Shown: positions 25,686 through 34,596 of the stretch, one piece after another
How positions within the stretch are numbered: the first letter of the stretch is position 1
How the letters are laid out: every line of letters begins with the position of its first letter
Virus record (IMG/VR): IMGVR_UViG_3300031758_000178
Coordinates: 1-40,358 of that record
From: a virus
Length of the DNA: 40,358 nt
Direction: 5' to 3' (one strand)
Translations under genes and position numbers: made by a program
Notes under the pieces: model-generated
The model's input: only the letters and a program-made list of their open reading frames with translations
What the model was told of the DNA's origin: nothing
Database searches by the model: none

Positions 25686-26690
25686 ATGAAAAAGTGGAAA
25701 GAACTTAAAAATTCTTATCAGCAAGCTATCGACTATATGCAAGGTAGAAGAGACGGTAAAATTACTAGTCTTAAAACACCTTGGTATAAATTCAATGATG
25801 CTATTGCTGATGGAATAGAATGGAACTCGACCACAGTCATAGGCGCTAGACCAGGTACTGGTAAGACACTAATAAAAGATCAGATCGTCAGAGAATCTTT
25901 TAACCTTAATCCTAATCAAAATTTTAGAGTACTAGAATTTAGTTTAGAAATGGTTGGAAGAGTATCAGCAATGAGATCTTTCTCAGCTTTTGTTGGTAGA
26001 CCTTACAAGTATTTATGTAGCGCAGATGGTAAGATTACAAACGAAGATCTAGTAAAGTGTTTTGATTATGCTAAAACCATGACCAAATATCCAATAGATG
26101 TAGTAGAAGAATCACTTACTGTTAACGAGTTCCGTGAAACAATTGCTGAGTATATGGAAGCCCATTCAACTCAAATAAAAGATGAGAAAGGAAACATATT
26201 TAGGCAATACACCAACACAATTATCACTCTTGACCACTCATTGTTAATCAACAAAGCATCATTCGAAAAAGACAAACACGAAACACTATTTGCACTCGGA
26301 GAAGCACTCACAGCACTCAAAAGAAAATATCCAATTGCTTTCATCATTCTTAGTCAGCTTAATAGAAATATGGATAAACCTGAAAGAAATGAAGATGGTA
26401 AATATGGGAACTATATTTTAGATTCTGATATCTATGGAGCTGATGCTCTATTGCAACATGCCGACACTGTTGTAGGAGTTAATAGACCAGGTAAACAAAA
26501 GATAAGATTTTATGGACCCGATCGCTATATCATTGATGATATAAATACTCTAGTATTTCATTTTCTAAAAGCTAGAAATGGAGATACAAGGTTGAGCTTT
26601 ATGAAAGCAGAGTTTGATAGAATGAAAGTTAGTGAAATGGATACACCACCAACACAAGAAAAAAGAATAGTAACAAATGTAAAAGTATAA
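25686..26690 (+). CDS. dnaB: DnaB-like replicative helicase
   Basis: 334 residues from ATG 25686 (the longer frame starts at a TTG). Walker A GARPGTGKT at 53-61, EFSLEM after it, the Walker B region IITLDHSLLI near 195-204, and AFIILSQLNRNMDKPE near 230-245 are typical of the RecA-like C-terminal domain of hexameric DnaB/gp4 helicases. The N-terminal primase-binding domain of bacterial DnaB is absent, as in many phage forms. It should unwind the fork and work with primase 28715 and PolB 37863. Confidence 0.92.
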   Translation: MKKWKELKNSYQQAIDYMQGRRDGKITSLKTPWYKFNDAIADGIEWNSTTVIGARPGTGKTLIKDQIVRESFNLNPNQNFRVLEFSLEMVGRVSAMRSFSAFVGRPYKYLCSADGKITNEDLVKCFDYAKTMTKYPIDVVEESLTVNEFRETIAEYMEAHSTQIKDEKGNIFRQYTNTIITLDHSLLINKASFEKDKHETLFALGEALTALKRKYPIAFIILSQLNRNMDKPERNEDGKYGNYILDSDIYGADALLQHADTVVGVNRPGKQKIRFYGPDRYIIDDINTLVFHFLKARNGDTRLSFMKAEFDRMKVSEMDTPPTQEKRIVTNVKV

Positions 26691-26692
26691 CT

Positions 26693-27226
26693 ATGAGTCT
26701 AAACCCAGAAGAAAGAAGGGAAAGATTAAAAGCCCTTAAAGATTTTCACCAAGAAACTTTTAAATCATTAGGTATTGCAGATCCTAATTTTATTCCAAAA
26801 CTTGCGTATAAATATCCGGGAGTTACTGAAAAACACGTAGGATTTTTTCCTAGTGAAATAGGTAAAGGTATGGATATATATACAGAGTTAACTTCATCAG
26901 ATCTATTACCAGAAGATCCTGAAAGAACTCTTTATAAATGGAGATTTAATCCTAATTATCAAGAAGAGTATGAAGCTTTAGAAAAAGATGGTACAGTAAG
27001 ATATATGATACCAGTATCAGAATTAATCTTAGTGAAAAATAATGCACCCGAAATAATCATTGATCAAAAGTACAAAGAAACAAGTAAGGTTAAAGAATTT
27101 AGCTTTGCTAATGCTGATGAAGATGCTTCTATGAATGAGATTACAATAAGAGATTATGCAGCTATTATGTGGAAGAAACCAATCAGCAATAAAAATTGGC
27201 TAAATAATCTAATCAATAAATCATGA
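26693..27226 (+). CDS. Conserved hypothetical replication-operon protein (177 aa)
   Basis: 177 residues. It begins SLNPEERRERLKALKDFHQE and has FSFANADEDASMNEITIRDY followed by AAIMWKKPISN near the end. Soluble, with no catalytic motif. It starts 2 bases after the helicase and overlaps the next gene by 4 bases (ATGA), so it is tightly coupled to both. A replisome accessory role is inferred from position only. Confidence 0.65.
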   Translation: MSLNPEERRERLKALKDFHQETFKSLGIADPNFIPKLAYKYPGVTEKHVGFFPSEIGKGMDIYTELTSSDLLPEDPERTLYKWRFNPNYQEEYEALEKDGTVRYMIPVSELILVKNNAPEIIIDQKYKETSKVKEFSFANADEDASMNEITIRDYAAIMWKKPISNKNWLNNLINKS

Positions 27227-27984
27227 GTGAAAAAGAAAAAAAACGGGTAATAGAATTACCAAAAGCAAAGATAGCAGCTTCTCAAAAGAGTCCTTCTAAT
27301 CTTATTATATTCTCCAAGCCAAAAGTTGGTAAAACAAGTTTATTTTCTCAACTTGATAATTGTTTAATAATGGATCTTGAAAAAGGAACCAAGTATTTAG
27401 ACGCACTCAAGGTAGAAATCAATAGTTGGGAAGATATAAGAGATTACGGAGAAGAAATCAAAGCAAGTGGAAATCCATATAAATATATTGCGGTAGATAC
27501 TATTACTGCTTTAGAAGAAATGTGTCTTCCTTATGCTGAAAAGTTATATCAAGCTACACCAATGGGAAAGAATTGGCTCACAGAAGGGAAACCTAAGTAT
27601 GGAACAATACTTAATATGCCCAACGGAGCAGGATATCCATGGCTAAGAGAAGCTTTTACCAAGATCATAGAGTATATTAAAACATTAGCTCCAAGAATAA
27701 TTCTAATAGGACATATCAAAGATGTATTATTAGAGAAAAATGGAACTGATTTTAATAGTATTGATCTAGATCTAACAGGTAAACTTAAAAGAATTACCAG
27801 TTCACAATCTGATGCTATTGGTTATCTTTACAGAAAAGGTGATCAAAATATTTTGAGTTTTAAAACTACAGATGAAGTATCTTGTGGAGCAAGACCAGAA
27901 CATTTACGGAACAAAGAAATTGTTGTCTCTGAGATGACAGATGAAGGATTAATAACTTATTGGGATAAAATTTATATTGACTAA
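27223..27984 (+). CDS. Sak4-like / RecA-fold ATPase (AAA_24 type)
   Basis: 253 residues. Walker A SKPKVGKTS (31-39), a Walker B-like strand YIAVDTITALEEM, and APRIILIGHIKD after the middle. This is the phage nucleotide-binding family related to RecA and Sak4, which promotes single-strand annealing and recombination with an SSB partner. The following gene, an SSB candidate, fits that pair. Confidence 0.85.
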   Translation: MSEKEKKRVIELPKAKIAASQKSPSNLIIFSKPKVGKTSLFSQLDNCLIMDLEKGTKYLDALKVEINSWEDIRDYGEEIKASGNPYKYIAVDTITALEEMCLPYAEKLYQATPMGKNWLTEGKPKYGTILNMPNGAGYPWLREAFTKIIEYIKTLAPRIILIGHIKDVLLEKNGTDFNSIDLDLTGKLKRITSSQSDAIGYLYRKGDQNILSFKTTDEVSCGARPEHLRNKEIVVSEMTDEGLITYWDKIYID

Positions 27985-27999
27985 TTAAAATTAAAAAAA

Positions 28000-28668
28000 A
28001 TGTTAAGCACAAAAGACATCAAAACAGGAGGCGGTGGTACACCGAAGACTCTACAACCAGGAAATTTAAAAGTTAAAATTAATGCGGTAACGCTAGAAGA
28101 ATTTAAGTTCAAACCAGGAGCCTTAAATCTTATACTTCATCTCGAAGGAGAAAACCAAGGAGATGATTTCGAAGGTTTTTGGATTAATAAAGATAATGAA
28201 TCTTTAGGTCGTCACAAAGGACAAGTAGGAAAGGTAAGAGCAAGTGAATGGGCTTATGTTGATGGTGAAACTAAAAGCGGTATTAAAATTAACAGAGATA
28301 CAGAGATCTTAAAATTCTTGAAAAATCTTTGTAATGAAATAGGATTAGATAGTTGGCTAGATAGTCAAGATGGTAAACATAAAACAATTAATTCTTTAGT
28401 TGAAAAGTTTAATGACGATAAAGTATTTAAAGATAAATGGTTAAATATTTGTTTAGCTGCAAAAGAATATCTTAATAAAGAAGGTTATACTTCTTATGAT
28501 CTTTTTCTACCAAAGTATTCTAAGACTGGTGTTCCGTTTGAATCTGCTATTAAACCACAGACCAAACTAATAAAGTTCAAAGAAGCTGATCACATAAGAA
28601 AAAAGAAAGAAGAAAATCTTCCTGACTTCGGATCTAATGATGATTCAACAGGTGGATTCAAACTATAA
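28000..28668 (+). CDS. Single-stranded DNA-binding protein candidate
   Basis: 222 residues. The N-terminal half is strand-rich (KVKINAVTLEEFKFKPGALN then LILHLEGENQGDDFEGFW), with FLKNLCNEIGLDSWL in the middle. The C-terminus (EENLPDFGSNDDSTGGFKL) is flexible and acidic with a terminal hydrophobic tip, as in SSB proteins. Position between the Sak4-like ATPase and primase is typical for phage SSBs. No strict sequence signature, so the call rests on layout. Confidence 0.6.
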   Translation: MLSTKDIKTGGGGTPKTLQPGNLKVKINAVTLEEFKFKPGALNLILHLEGENQGDDFEGFWINKDNESLGRHKGQVGKVRASEWAYVDGETKSGIKINRDTEILKFLKNLCNEIGLDSWLDSQDGKHKTINSLVEKFNDDKVFKDKWLNICLAAKEYLNKEGYTSYDLFLPKYSKTGVPFESAIKPQTKLIKFKEADHIRKKKEENLPDFGSNDDSTGGFKL

Positions 28669-28686
28669 TGTTTAATCAAATAAGCG

Positions 28687-28714
28687 GGGAGGCGAGAGTC
28701 TCCCTTTTTTATTT
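28687..28714 (+). promoter_or_regulatory. Terminator-promoter module inside the replication operon
   Basis: GGGAG (28687-28691) pairs with CTCCC (28700-28704), followed by T6-ATTT and the primase ATG at 28715. It could uncouple primase expression from the upstream genes. Confidence 0.55.
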
Positions 28715-29710
28715 ATGTTAAGAACCAAATCCCTCATATCAAAACTAACAGAAATACCTAGAGAATGGGTCTTTGAATATTACTTAAAGCTAGATGAAAA
28801 ATTAACTGGACAAGATGTAAAGATTGCATCGATATTTAATCCGGGGGAAAAGAATCCCTCGATGTTTATTTATTATGCAAGTTCAGCAGGTAGCTATAAG
28901 TTTAAAGATTTTTCCTCTCAGGATAAATCGGGTGATGCAATTAGATTAGTAGAATTGATCTTTAATCTAAAAGATCGTGGTGAAGCAGCACATAAAATAA
29001 TAGAAGATTATAATCAATGGTCTCTAAATAACCAAGAAGATTATAACCTAAGAGAATTTAAAGTAAGAACTCGATATCAAGTAAAAGAATTTACTACACG
29101 GGGATGGAACACTTTAGATAAAAACTATTGGATGAGTTATGGTATAGGATCAAAGCTCTTGAAATTTTATGATGTTTCTGCATTAGACTCTTATAAGATG
29201 ATTAAAGAAGAAGATGGTGAAACAAAAGAACTAAATATCAAAGGAAGTTTTATCTATGGATATTTTAGAACTGATGGAACTTTATATAAGATCTATCAAC
29301 CTAAAGTAAAAGATAGCAAGTTTATTAAGATAAAAGAATATATCCAGGGAACTGAACAACTAACTTATCAAGCAGAATATCTTGTAATATGTAGTTCACT
29401 TAAAGATATGATGTCTCTTAGAGCTCTTGGATATAATAATGTAGAGTGTGTTGCACCAGATAGCGAGAATACTTTAATTGGAGAACAAGTTATTGAAGCT
29501 TATAAACATAAGTATAAAAATATTTGTACTCTTTTCGACAATGATGAAGCAGGTATAAAAGCTATGAATAAGTATAAAGAAAAATACAACATCCCATTTC
29601 TTCATCTAGAGATAGAAAAAGATTTGTCAGATGCTGTTAAAAAAATAGGTATAGAAGAAGTAAAAAGTATAATAACTCCTATGCTAAGAGAGACACTAAA
29701 TATTAAATAA
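28715..29710 (+). CDS. DnaG-type primase (zinc finger lost, TOPRIM altered)
   Basis: 331 residues. The N-terminal part (NPGEKNPSMFIYY, YKFKDFSSQDKSGDAIRLVE) keeps the shape of the CHC2 zinc domain but has none of its cysteines. The TOPRIM part has CSSLKDMMSLRALGY where E-G-x-x-D normally stands, then CTLFDNDEAGIKAM with the second acidic motif. The first Glu is replaced by Ser, so metal binding must differ. I still infer RNA priming, from position and family resemblance. Confidence 0.8.
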   Translation: MLRTKSLISKLTEIPREWVFEYYLKLDEKLTGQDVKIASIFNPGEKNPSMFIYYASSAGSYKFKDFSSQDKSGDAIRLVELIFNLKDRGEAAHKIIEDYNQWSLNNQEDYNLREFKVRTRYQVKEFTTRGWNTLDKNYWMSYGIGSKLLKFYDVSALDSYKMIKEEDGETKELNIKGSFIYGYFRTDGTLYKIYQPKVKDSKFIKIKEYIQGTEQLTYQAEYLVICSSLKDMMSLRALGYNNVECVAPDSENTLIGEQVIEAYKHKYKNICTLFDNDEAGIKAMNKYKEKYNIPFLHLEIEKDLSDAVKKIGIEEVKSIITPMLRETLNIK

Positions 29711-29715
29711 AAACT

Positions 29716-30228
29716 ATGAGTAAAGTATATATCGGAATCGATATAGGAAAACACGGAGCAATAGCTTCTATATTTCCTGATGGTAAAATAATAGTAGAAA
29801 AAATGCCAATGATTAAAACAGAACTTGATTATTCTTCTATACCCGGTGCATTAAATCAAGTAGGATATCAATCATATGTTGTATTTGAAAAGCTAGGAGT
29901 AATCTTTGGTAGCTCAAAGCAAACAGCATTTTCTATGGGTGAACAATCCGGTGCTGTAGAAATGAGTTGTATTTGTCAAAGTATACCTTACACTAAAGTA
30001 AGAGCAGTAGATTGGCAAAAACAAATGTTTCAAGGTATTGATCAAATTACCAAATCAAGTAAGACAGGAAAGAAACAAGTAAGAGATACTAAAGCAATGG
30101 CTTTAATGGCTATTAAAAGGATTTTTCCTGAGCTTAAATTAACTTTTGGAGATAGATCCACAGTTCCTCACGATGGTTTAATAGACGCAGTATTAATGGC
30201 AGAATATGCTAGAAGAAATAATTTATAA
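29716..30228 (+). CDS. RuvC-like Holliday junction resolvase
   Basis: 170 residues. GIDIG with Asp9, FEKL with Glu58, and HDGLIDAVLMAEY with Asp153 and Asp157 form the acidic set of the RuvC branch of the RNase H fold. QSYVVFEKLGVIFGSS and the MGEQSG helix are typical of phage members. It should cut four-way junctions before packaging or during recombination. It starts 5 bases after primase. Confidence 0.85.
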   Translation: MSKVYIGIDIGKHGAIASIFPDGKIIVEKMPMIKTELDYSSIPGALNQVGYQSYVVFEKLGVIFGSSKQTAFSMGEQSGAVEMSCICQSIPYTKVRAVDWQKQMFQGIDQITKSSKTGKKQVRDTKAMALMAIKRIFPELKLTFGDRSTVPHDGLIDAVLMAEYARRNNL

Positions 30229-30238
30229 TATAATAACT

Positions 30239-30661
30239 ATGGAGACAACAGAAAAAAAAGAAAAACTTAATGTAACAATCCCTTTAGATAGCACATTTAG
30301 TCACATTTTATTTAACCTTGCAGCCCAAGGTTATTCTCATATATGTATAGTATATGATGGTAGTGGAGATAGTGGAGATATTGAAGACATAATTCCAATA
30401 CCTAGAGATTTAGAAAATGTAATTAGTTATAATACTTGTTACGATATAGAAGATCGAATAGAATTAGATACAGAATTATATAATTTAATAGCAAATCAAG
30501 CATATAATAAAGTACTAAATGATTTAGAAGACTGGTGTAATAATGATGGTGGATATGGTCAATTATATATCTCAACAGAAGATAGTTCCTATGACTCTTA
30601 TCATTATACTAGATATACCGATATACATGATTGTTCCTCAGAAGGTAAAATAGAAGATTAA
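30239..30661 (+). CDS. YDGSGDSG-motif hypothetical protein (140 aa)
   Basis: 140 residues from ATG 30239; an in-frame ATG at 30206 lies inside the resolvase gene. The motif IVYDGSGDSGDIEDI (about 36-50) and the acidic end (YISTEDSSYDSYHYTRYTDI) mark a family I know as DUF6878-like, of unknown function. Very acidic, soluble. Paired with the next gene, also an uncharacterised conserved family. Confidence 0.7.
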   Translation: METTEKKEKLNVTIPLDSTFSHILFNLAAQGYSHICIVYDGSGDSGDIEDIIPIPRDLENVISYNTCYDIEDRIELDTELYNLIANQAYNKVLNDLEDWCNNDGGYGQLYISTEDSSYDSYHYTRYTDIHDCSSEGKIED

Positions 30662-30663
30662 TT

Positions 30664-31005
30664 ATGGCACATCCATTAGTACACTGTAAAAGTTCTGTAA
30701 AAAAATTCGGAGGTATACCCGAAGATTATATAGATATCCATAATTGGTTTGATGAAACTAAAGCTTGGATAGGTCACTCTAATCACAGACTCTTTCGTCA
30801 TCACTCAGAAGGTATCTTCGAATGTGAAAGAGTATTTGGAAAAAGCTTTAAGAATAGTGAAGGTAAAACAGTATACACTCGCTATGTTGGTGAACAACAT
30901 GTAAAAGAAGATTGTAATGGATATATTCCTTCAGCAAAAGAATGGTTAAAAGGTTTAGAAAAACCTGAACTGTGGATGATTAAAACATTAAACCTAGAAG
31001 ATTAA
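30664..31005 (+). CDS. DUF6915-like conserved protein
   Basis: 113 residues, full length for the family. MAHPLVHCKSSVKKFGG, then YIDIHNWFDETKAWIG, RHHSEGIFECERVFG and YVGEQHVKEDCNGYIPSAKEW are hallmark phrases of what I know as DUF6915. Several invariant His/Trp/Glu hint at metal or phosphate chemistry; none has been assigned to my knowledge. The stop (TAA 31003-31005) overlaps the next start. Confidence 0.75.
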   Translation: MAHPLVHCKSSVKKFGGIPEDYIDIHNWFDETKAWIGHSNHRLFRHHSEGIFECERVFGKSFKNSEGKTVYTRYVGEQHVKEDCNGYIPSAKEWLKGLEKPELWMIKTLNLED

Positions 31006-31409
31006 TGGAAAAAGAAACATTAAAAAAAATAGAAGAACTCTTATATGGCAATGATGAAGAAAGTTATATAGTAGGATTAACATTAATTAATAATTGTGAT
31101 ATAGAAGAAAATTTATTACAAATATTATTAATAAAAAGAAAAGCAAATCTTAATGCTAAATATTGGACTACTCATGCGCCTAATCTTATGAGTATTTTGA
31201 AAAAAGAAAATCTAGATATTCAAATGAATCTAAAAGCTATATATGATTTTATGAAGAATAAAGATGAAATTGTTCCTGGATATTTTTCAAAAGAAAAAAT
31301 AAAATTATTTACTGAAGAAATAGAAGAAATAATTAAAAAATCTTTTATAAATAGTGCTGGATTAGGTTGGGTTTTTATTGAAGATATAAAAATTAAAATT
31401 AAAATATAA
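31005..31409 (+). CDS. Hypothetical protein with repeat shared with two neighbours (134 aa)
   Basis: 134 residues. Residues about 8-40 (LLYGNDEESYIVGLTLINNC, then YWTTHAPNLM after a short helix) resemble MLESSDDNNNVLAIELMANC of 34593-35723 and a more diverged block in 34111-34596. These proteins flank the VWA/MoxR pair. The C-terminal helix repeats (EEIEEIIKK) look like a coil. Starts at the stop of the previous gene, ends at the start of the next. Confidence 0.6.
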   Translation: MEKETLKKIEELLYGNDEESYIVGLTLINNCDIEENLLQILLIKRKANLNAKYWTTHAPNLMSILKKENLDIQMNLKAIYDFMKNKDEIVPGYFSKEKIKLFTEEIEEIIKKSFINSAGLGWVFIEDIKIKIKI

Positions 31410-32620
31410 TGACAAATCAAGAACTAGTAGATAGTTTAGCAAAGACATCTAAAGACCTTATGCTTAAGGAACCTTTCTATGGACTATTCTTAATTATGTT
31501 ACAAAGAAAGTTTAATAATAAGCTAGAAACAGCTGGTGTATATATAAATGGTATTACATATAATCTTGAAATTAATCCTGAGTTTTGGAAAACTTTATCA
31601 AGTGACCATAGAAAAGGATTATTAAAACATGAGCTATTACATATTGCTTTCTTTCACCTTACCAACTATGAAGGATTAAGAGATGCTAAAGTAAGAAACA
31701 TAGCAATGGATTTAGAAATTAATCAGTATATAGATGAAGATTGGTTACCTCCGGGTGGCATGCTCCTTAGTTTATTTCCTGAGTTAAATCTAGAAAAGAA
31801 AAAAGGTACACACTATTATTATGATGAGCTTATGAAAGCTTCAAAGAATAAAAGTTGTCCTAATCTAAATTCAATGTTAGAGTCTCAAGGAGTAACAATA
31901 GTGTTAAGCGATGGGAATGGAGATGAAACAGAAGTAAATCTACCACAACATGACTGGGAAAATAAAGATGGTAAACCTATGGATGAAGCTACAAAGAAGC
32001 TTCTAAATAAACATACTCAAACTCTTTTAAATGAGTTAAAAGAACAGATAGAAAAAAGTAGAGGAACAATCCCAGGTGAGATATGTAATATACTAGATGA
32101 AATTAATTATACGGAACCACCTAAGTTTGATTGGAGAGGTTACCTTAGAAGATTTGCTGGTGGTAATATCAAAACCTACACTAAAAAGACACGGAGAAAA
32201 TTCAATAAAAGATATGAAGATAATCCAGGTCTGAAGATAAAATATAAAAAGCATGTTCTTGTAGGTGTTGACACTTCAGGATCAGTTAGTGATGATGAGC
32301 TCACTGAGTTTATGCAAGAGATCCATCATATCTTTAAAACAGGTGCTGAAGTTACTGTTGCACATGCTGATGTTGCTATACAAAAGATTGAAAAGTATAA
32401 TCCAAAAGCTGAAAAGAAAATATATGGCCGAGGAGGAACTAGTTTTGATCCTGTTATGGATTATTATGCAGAGAATACTAAAAAATATTCTTGTTTAATC
32501 TATCTTACAGATGGAGAAGCACCCGCTCCCTCTACTAAAGCAAATAAAGTATTATGGGTATTATCAAGTAAATCAAAAGAAACAGATCACCTACCAGGTG
32601 TAACAATTAAATTAAACTAA
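31409..32620 (+). CDS. VWA-like protein with HExxH metallopeptidase motif
   Basis: 403 residues. The N-terminal part has HELLHIAFFHL (His74, Glu75, His78), the zinc site of a DUF2201-type predicted metallopeptidase. The C-terminal part has VGVDTSGSVSD (MIDAS Asp288, Ser290, Ser292), typical of a VWA-like domain. The gene before the MoxR ATPase is the usual partner arrangement. MoxR-VWA pairs remodel or activate proteins using ATP and metal binding. In phage, roles in virion maturation or host complex remodelling are open. Confidence 0.82.
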   Translation: MTNQELVDSLAKTSKDLMLKEPFYGLFLIMLQRKFNNKLETAGVYINGITYNLEINPEFWKTLSSDHRKGLLKHELLHIAFFHLTNYEGLRDAKVRNIAMDLEINQYIDEDWLPPGGMLLSLFPELNLEKKKGTHYYYDELMKASKNKSCPNLNSMLESQGVTIVLSDGNGDETEVNLPQHDWENKDGKPMDEATKKLLNKHTQTLLNELKEQIEKSRGTIPGEICNILDEINYTEPPKFDWRGYLRRFAGGNIKTYTKKTRRKFNKRYEDNPGLKIKYKKHVLVGVDTSGSVSDDELTEFMQEIHHIFKTGAEVTVAHADVAIQKIEKYNPKAEKKIYGRGGTSFDPVMDYYAENTKKYSCLIYLTDGEAPAPSTKANKVLWVLSSKSKETDHLPGVTIKLN

Positions 32621-32622
32621 AA

Positions 32623-34104
32623 ATGAATAATAATCAAGTAAACTTAAACATTGAAGATCTAAAAAGCTTCATGAATCACATTATTAGTAACAATAGATTT
32701 CTTCAAGCTTCTGGAAAGAAACCAGTAGCCGTAGAAGTAATCGGTGATTCAGGTATTGGTAAGACAAGTTCTATATTGCAATTAGCAAACGAGACAGGTT
32801 TAAACTGTGTAAAGTTAAACTTAGCACAGATAGAAGAGTTAGGAGATCTTGTAGGATTTCCTGTAAGACAATTTCAATTGTCTAAAGAAGGATCTATTCA
32901 AGTAGCTCCTGCTGTAAAGAAAGTAAGTGCACCAACTACTCGTATGGTAAAGAAAGTTGTAAAGAAAATGATTACAGAACTTGAGACTCAAATGGTAGAA
33001 GAGTTTGATGTACAGATTTCTAAGAAACAAGTACTTGAAAATGGCAAATTTGTTACCAAAGAAGTTGAAACTAAGATTGCAAAGATGGTTCCAAAAGAAG
33101 TAGAAGTTGAGCGCGAAGTAGAAGAAGAGGTTGAAGTTATAGAGACCGTTGATGAAATAGTATCTGTTATTGAAGAACCAAGTGCTGAAGAAGGAGACTA
33201 TCTATGGATTGATGAACAAGCTATTGATGAATATGTAAAAAGAGGATATAAGTTTACCGGAAAAAAGAGAATGAGTTATTGCCCACCAGAGTGGATTGCT
33301 GATAAGCAAGGTGGTGGTATCCTAATTCTTGATGACTGGAATAGAGCAGATGTAAGATTTATCCAAGCTGTAATGGAGCTTGTAGATAGACAAGAATATA
33401 TCTCTTGGAAGTTACCAAAAGATTGGCATATTGTTTTAACCGCTAATCCAGATAATGGAGACTATTTAGTAAACAGTATTGACACTGCGCAAAGAACCAG
33501 ATTCATTAGTGTTAATCTAAAGTTTGATATGGAAGTATGGGGAACATGGGCTGAGAATGATCAGATAGATACTCGTTGTATCAATTTTATGTTGATGCAC
33601 CCAGAACTTGTTACACATAATACCAATGCTCGTAGTATTGTAAACTTCTATAACTCGATTAGCTCAATTAAAGATTTTGAAAACAATCTACCACTAATTC
33701 AGAATATTGGAGAAGGTAGTGTTGGTACAGAATTTACTACAATGTTTACAAGCTTTATTCATAATAAACTTGATAAATTAATTGAGCCAAAAGAGATCTT
33801 ACTTGGTGATAATAATAAAACAATTAGTGATAAGCTCATGTCATCTATTGGTAGTGGAGATAACTATCGCGCAGATATTGCTGCAATCATGGCTACAAGA
33901 ATTATCAACTATAGTTTATTCTATGCTGAGAAGAATAGTATTACACAAAAGATTATTGATAGAATCACTTTCCTAGTAACTGAACCAGATCTATTTACTA
34001 ATGATTTAAAATATCATATGGTAAAGAAAATCTTAAATGGTAACAAACAAAAGTTTCAAAAGATAATGGTTAATCCTGAAGTTATCAAGATGGCCGTAAA
34101 ATAA
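32623..34104 (+). CDS. MoxR-type AAA+ ATPase with long charged insert
   Basis: 493 residues, longer than the usual 300-350. Walker A GDSGIGKT (41-48), Walker B ILILDDWNRAD (about 233-243), sensor-1 VLTANPDNGD (about 271-280) and DTAQRTRF arginines (about 287-294). Between about residues 95 and 190 lies an insert dominated by Lys, Val and Glu (KEVEVEREVEEEVEV), probably a coiled or flexible arm. It should act with the VWA-like protein 31409-32620. The insert could be a partner-binding arm. Confidence 0.82.
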   Translation: MNNNQVNLNIEDLKSFMNHIISNNRFLQASGKKPVAVEVIGDSGIGKTSSILQLANETGLNCVKLNLAQIEELGDLVGFPVRQFQLSKEGSIQVAPAVKKVSAPTTRMVKKVVKKMITELETQMVEEFDVQISKKQVLENGKFVTKEVETKIAKMVPKEVEVEREVEEEVEVIETVDEIVSVIEEPSAEEGDYLWIDEQAIDEYVKRGYKFTGKKRMSYCPPEWIADKQGGGILILDDWNRADVRFIQAVMELVDRQEYISWKLPKDWHIVLTANPDNGDYLVNSIDTAQRTRFISVNLKFDMEVWGTWAENDQIDTRCINFMLMHPELVTHNTNARSIVNFYNSISSIKDFENNLPLIQNIGEGSVGTEFTTMFTSFIHNKLDKLIEPKEILLGDNNKTISDKLMSSIGSGDNYRADIAAIMATRIINYSLFYAEKNSITQKIIDRITFLVTEPDLFTNDLKYHMVKKILNGNKQKFQKIMVNPEVIKMAVK

Positions 34105-34110
34105 TTTTAT

Positions 34111-34596
34111 ATGATAAAAGAAGTAAAATGTTATCCTAATACTGAGCTCCCTATTGGGAGCTTAGTGTTAACACAAGAACAAGCTGATACAATAAAAGGT
34201 ATGTTAACTAGTAGAGATACCGAAAATATTATAATGGGTCAAAATTTAATATTAAATGTTAATCTTACTATCCCATCTAATTGGCATTATTTATATCAAA
34301 TGATACATTATAACTATACAGTAGTTACTAATTTTGCAAATCTTAGAACAAAAAAAGGAAGAGATCTAAATAAAGTATTCTCTTATAGAGAAGTATATTC
34401 CTGGAGTGAATTACAATTTGTAAGAAAATTATTAGAAAAAGATATAAATTTTGTAGATGATTTTATACAAAAGAACTATAAAGAAGCACTACATAATCAT
34501 ATAGAAAACCGAATGAAAGATTTAATAATAACAAAATTATTTAATATTACATATGATGCTAAAGATGAATATCCTCATTTAAAAAAAGATATATGA
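34111..34596 (+). CDS. Hypothetical protein, VWA/MoxR neighbourhood (161 aa)
   Basis: 161 residues. VLTQEQADTIKGMLTSRDTE and the following NIIMGQNLILN begin with a repeat that resembles the modules in 31005-31409 and 34593-35723. The rest has many aromatic residues (NWHYLYQMIHYNY). The overlap with the next gene (ATGA) indicates translational coupling. Function unknown, possibly a substrate or adaptor of MoxR. Confidence 0.6.
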   Translation: MIKEVKCYPNTELPIGSLVLTQEQADTIKGMLTSRDTENIIMGQNLILNVNLTIPSNWHYLYQMIHYNYTVVTNFANLRTKKGRDLNKVFSYREVYSWSELQFVRKLLEKDINFVDDFIQKNYKEALHNHIENRMKDLIITKLFNITYDAKDEYPHLKKDI

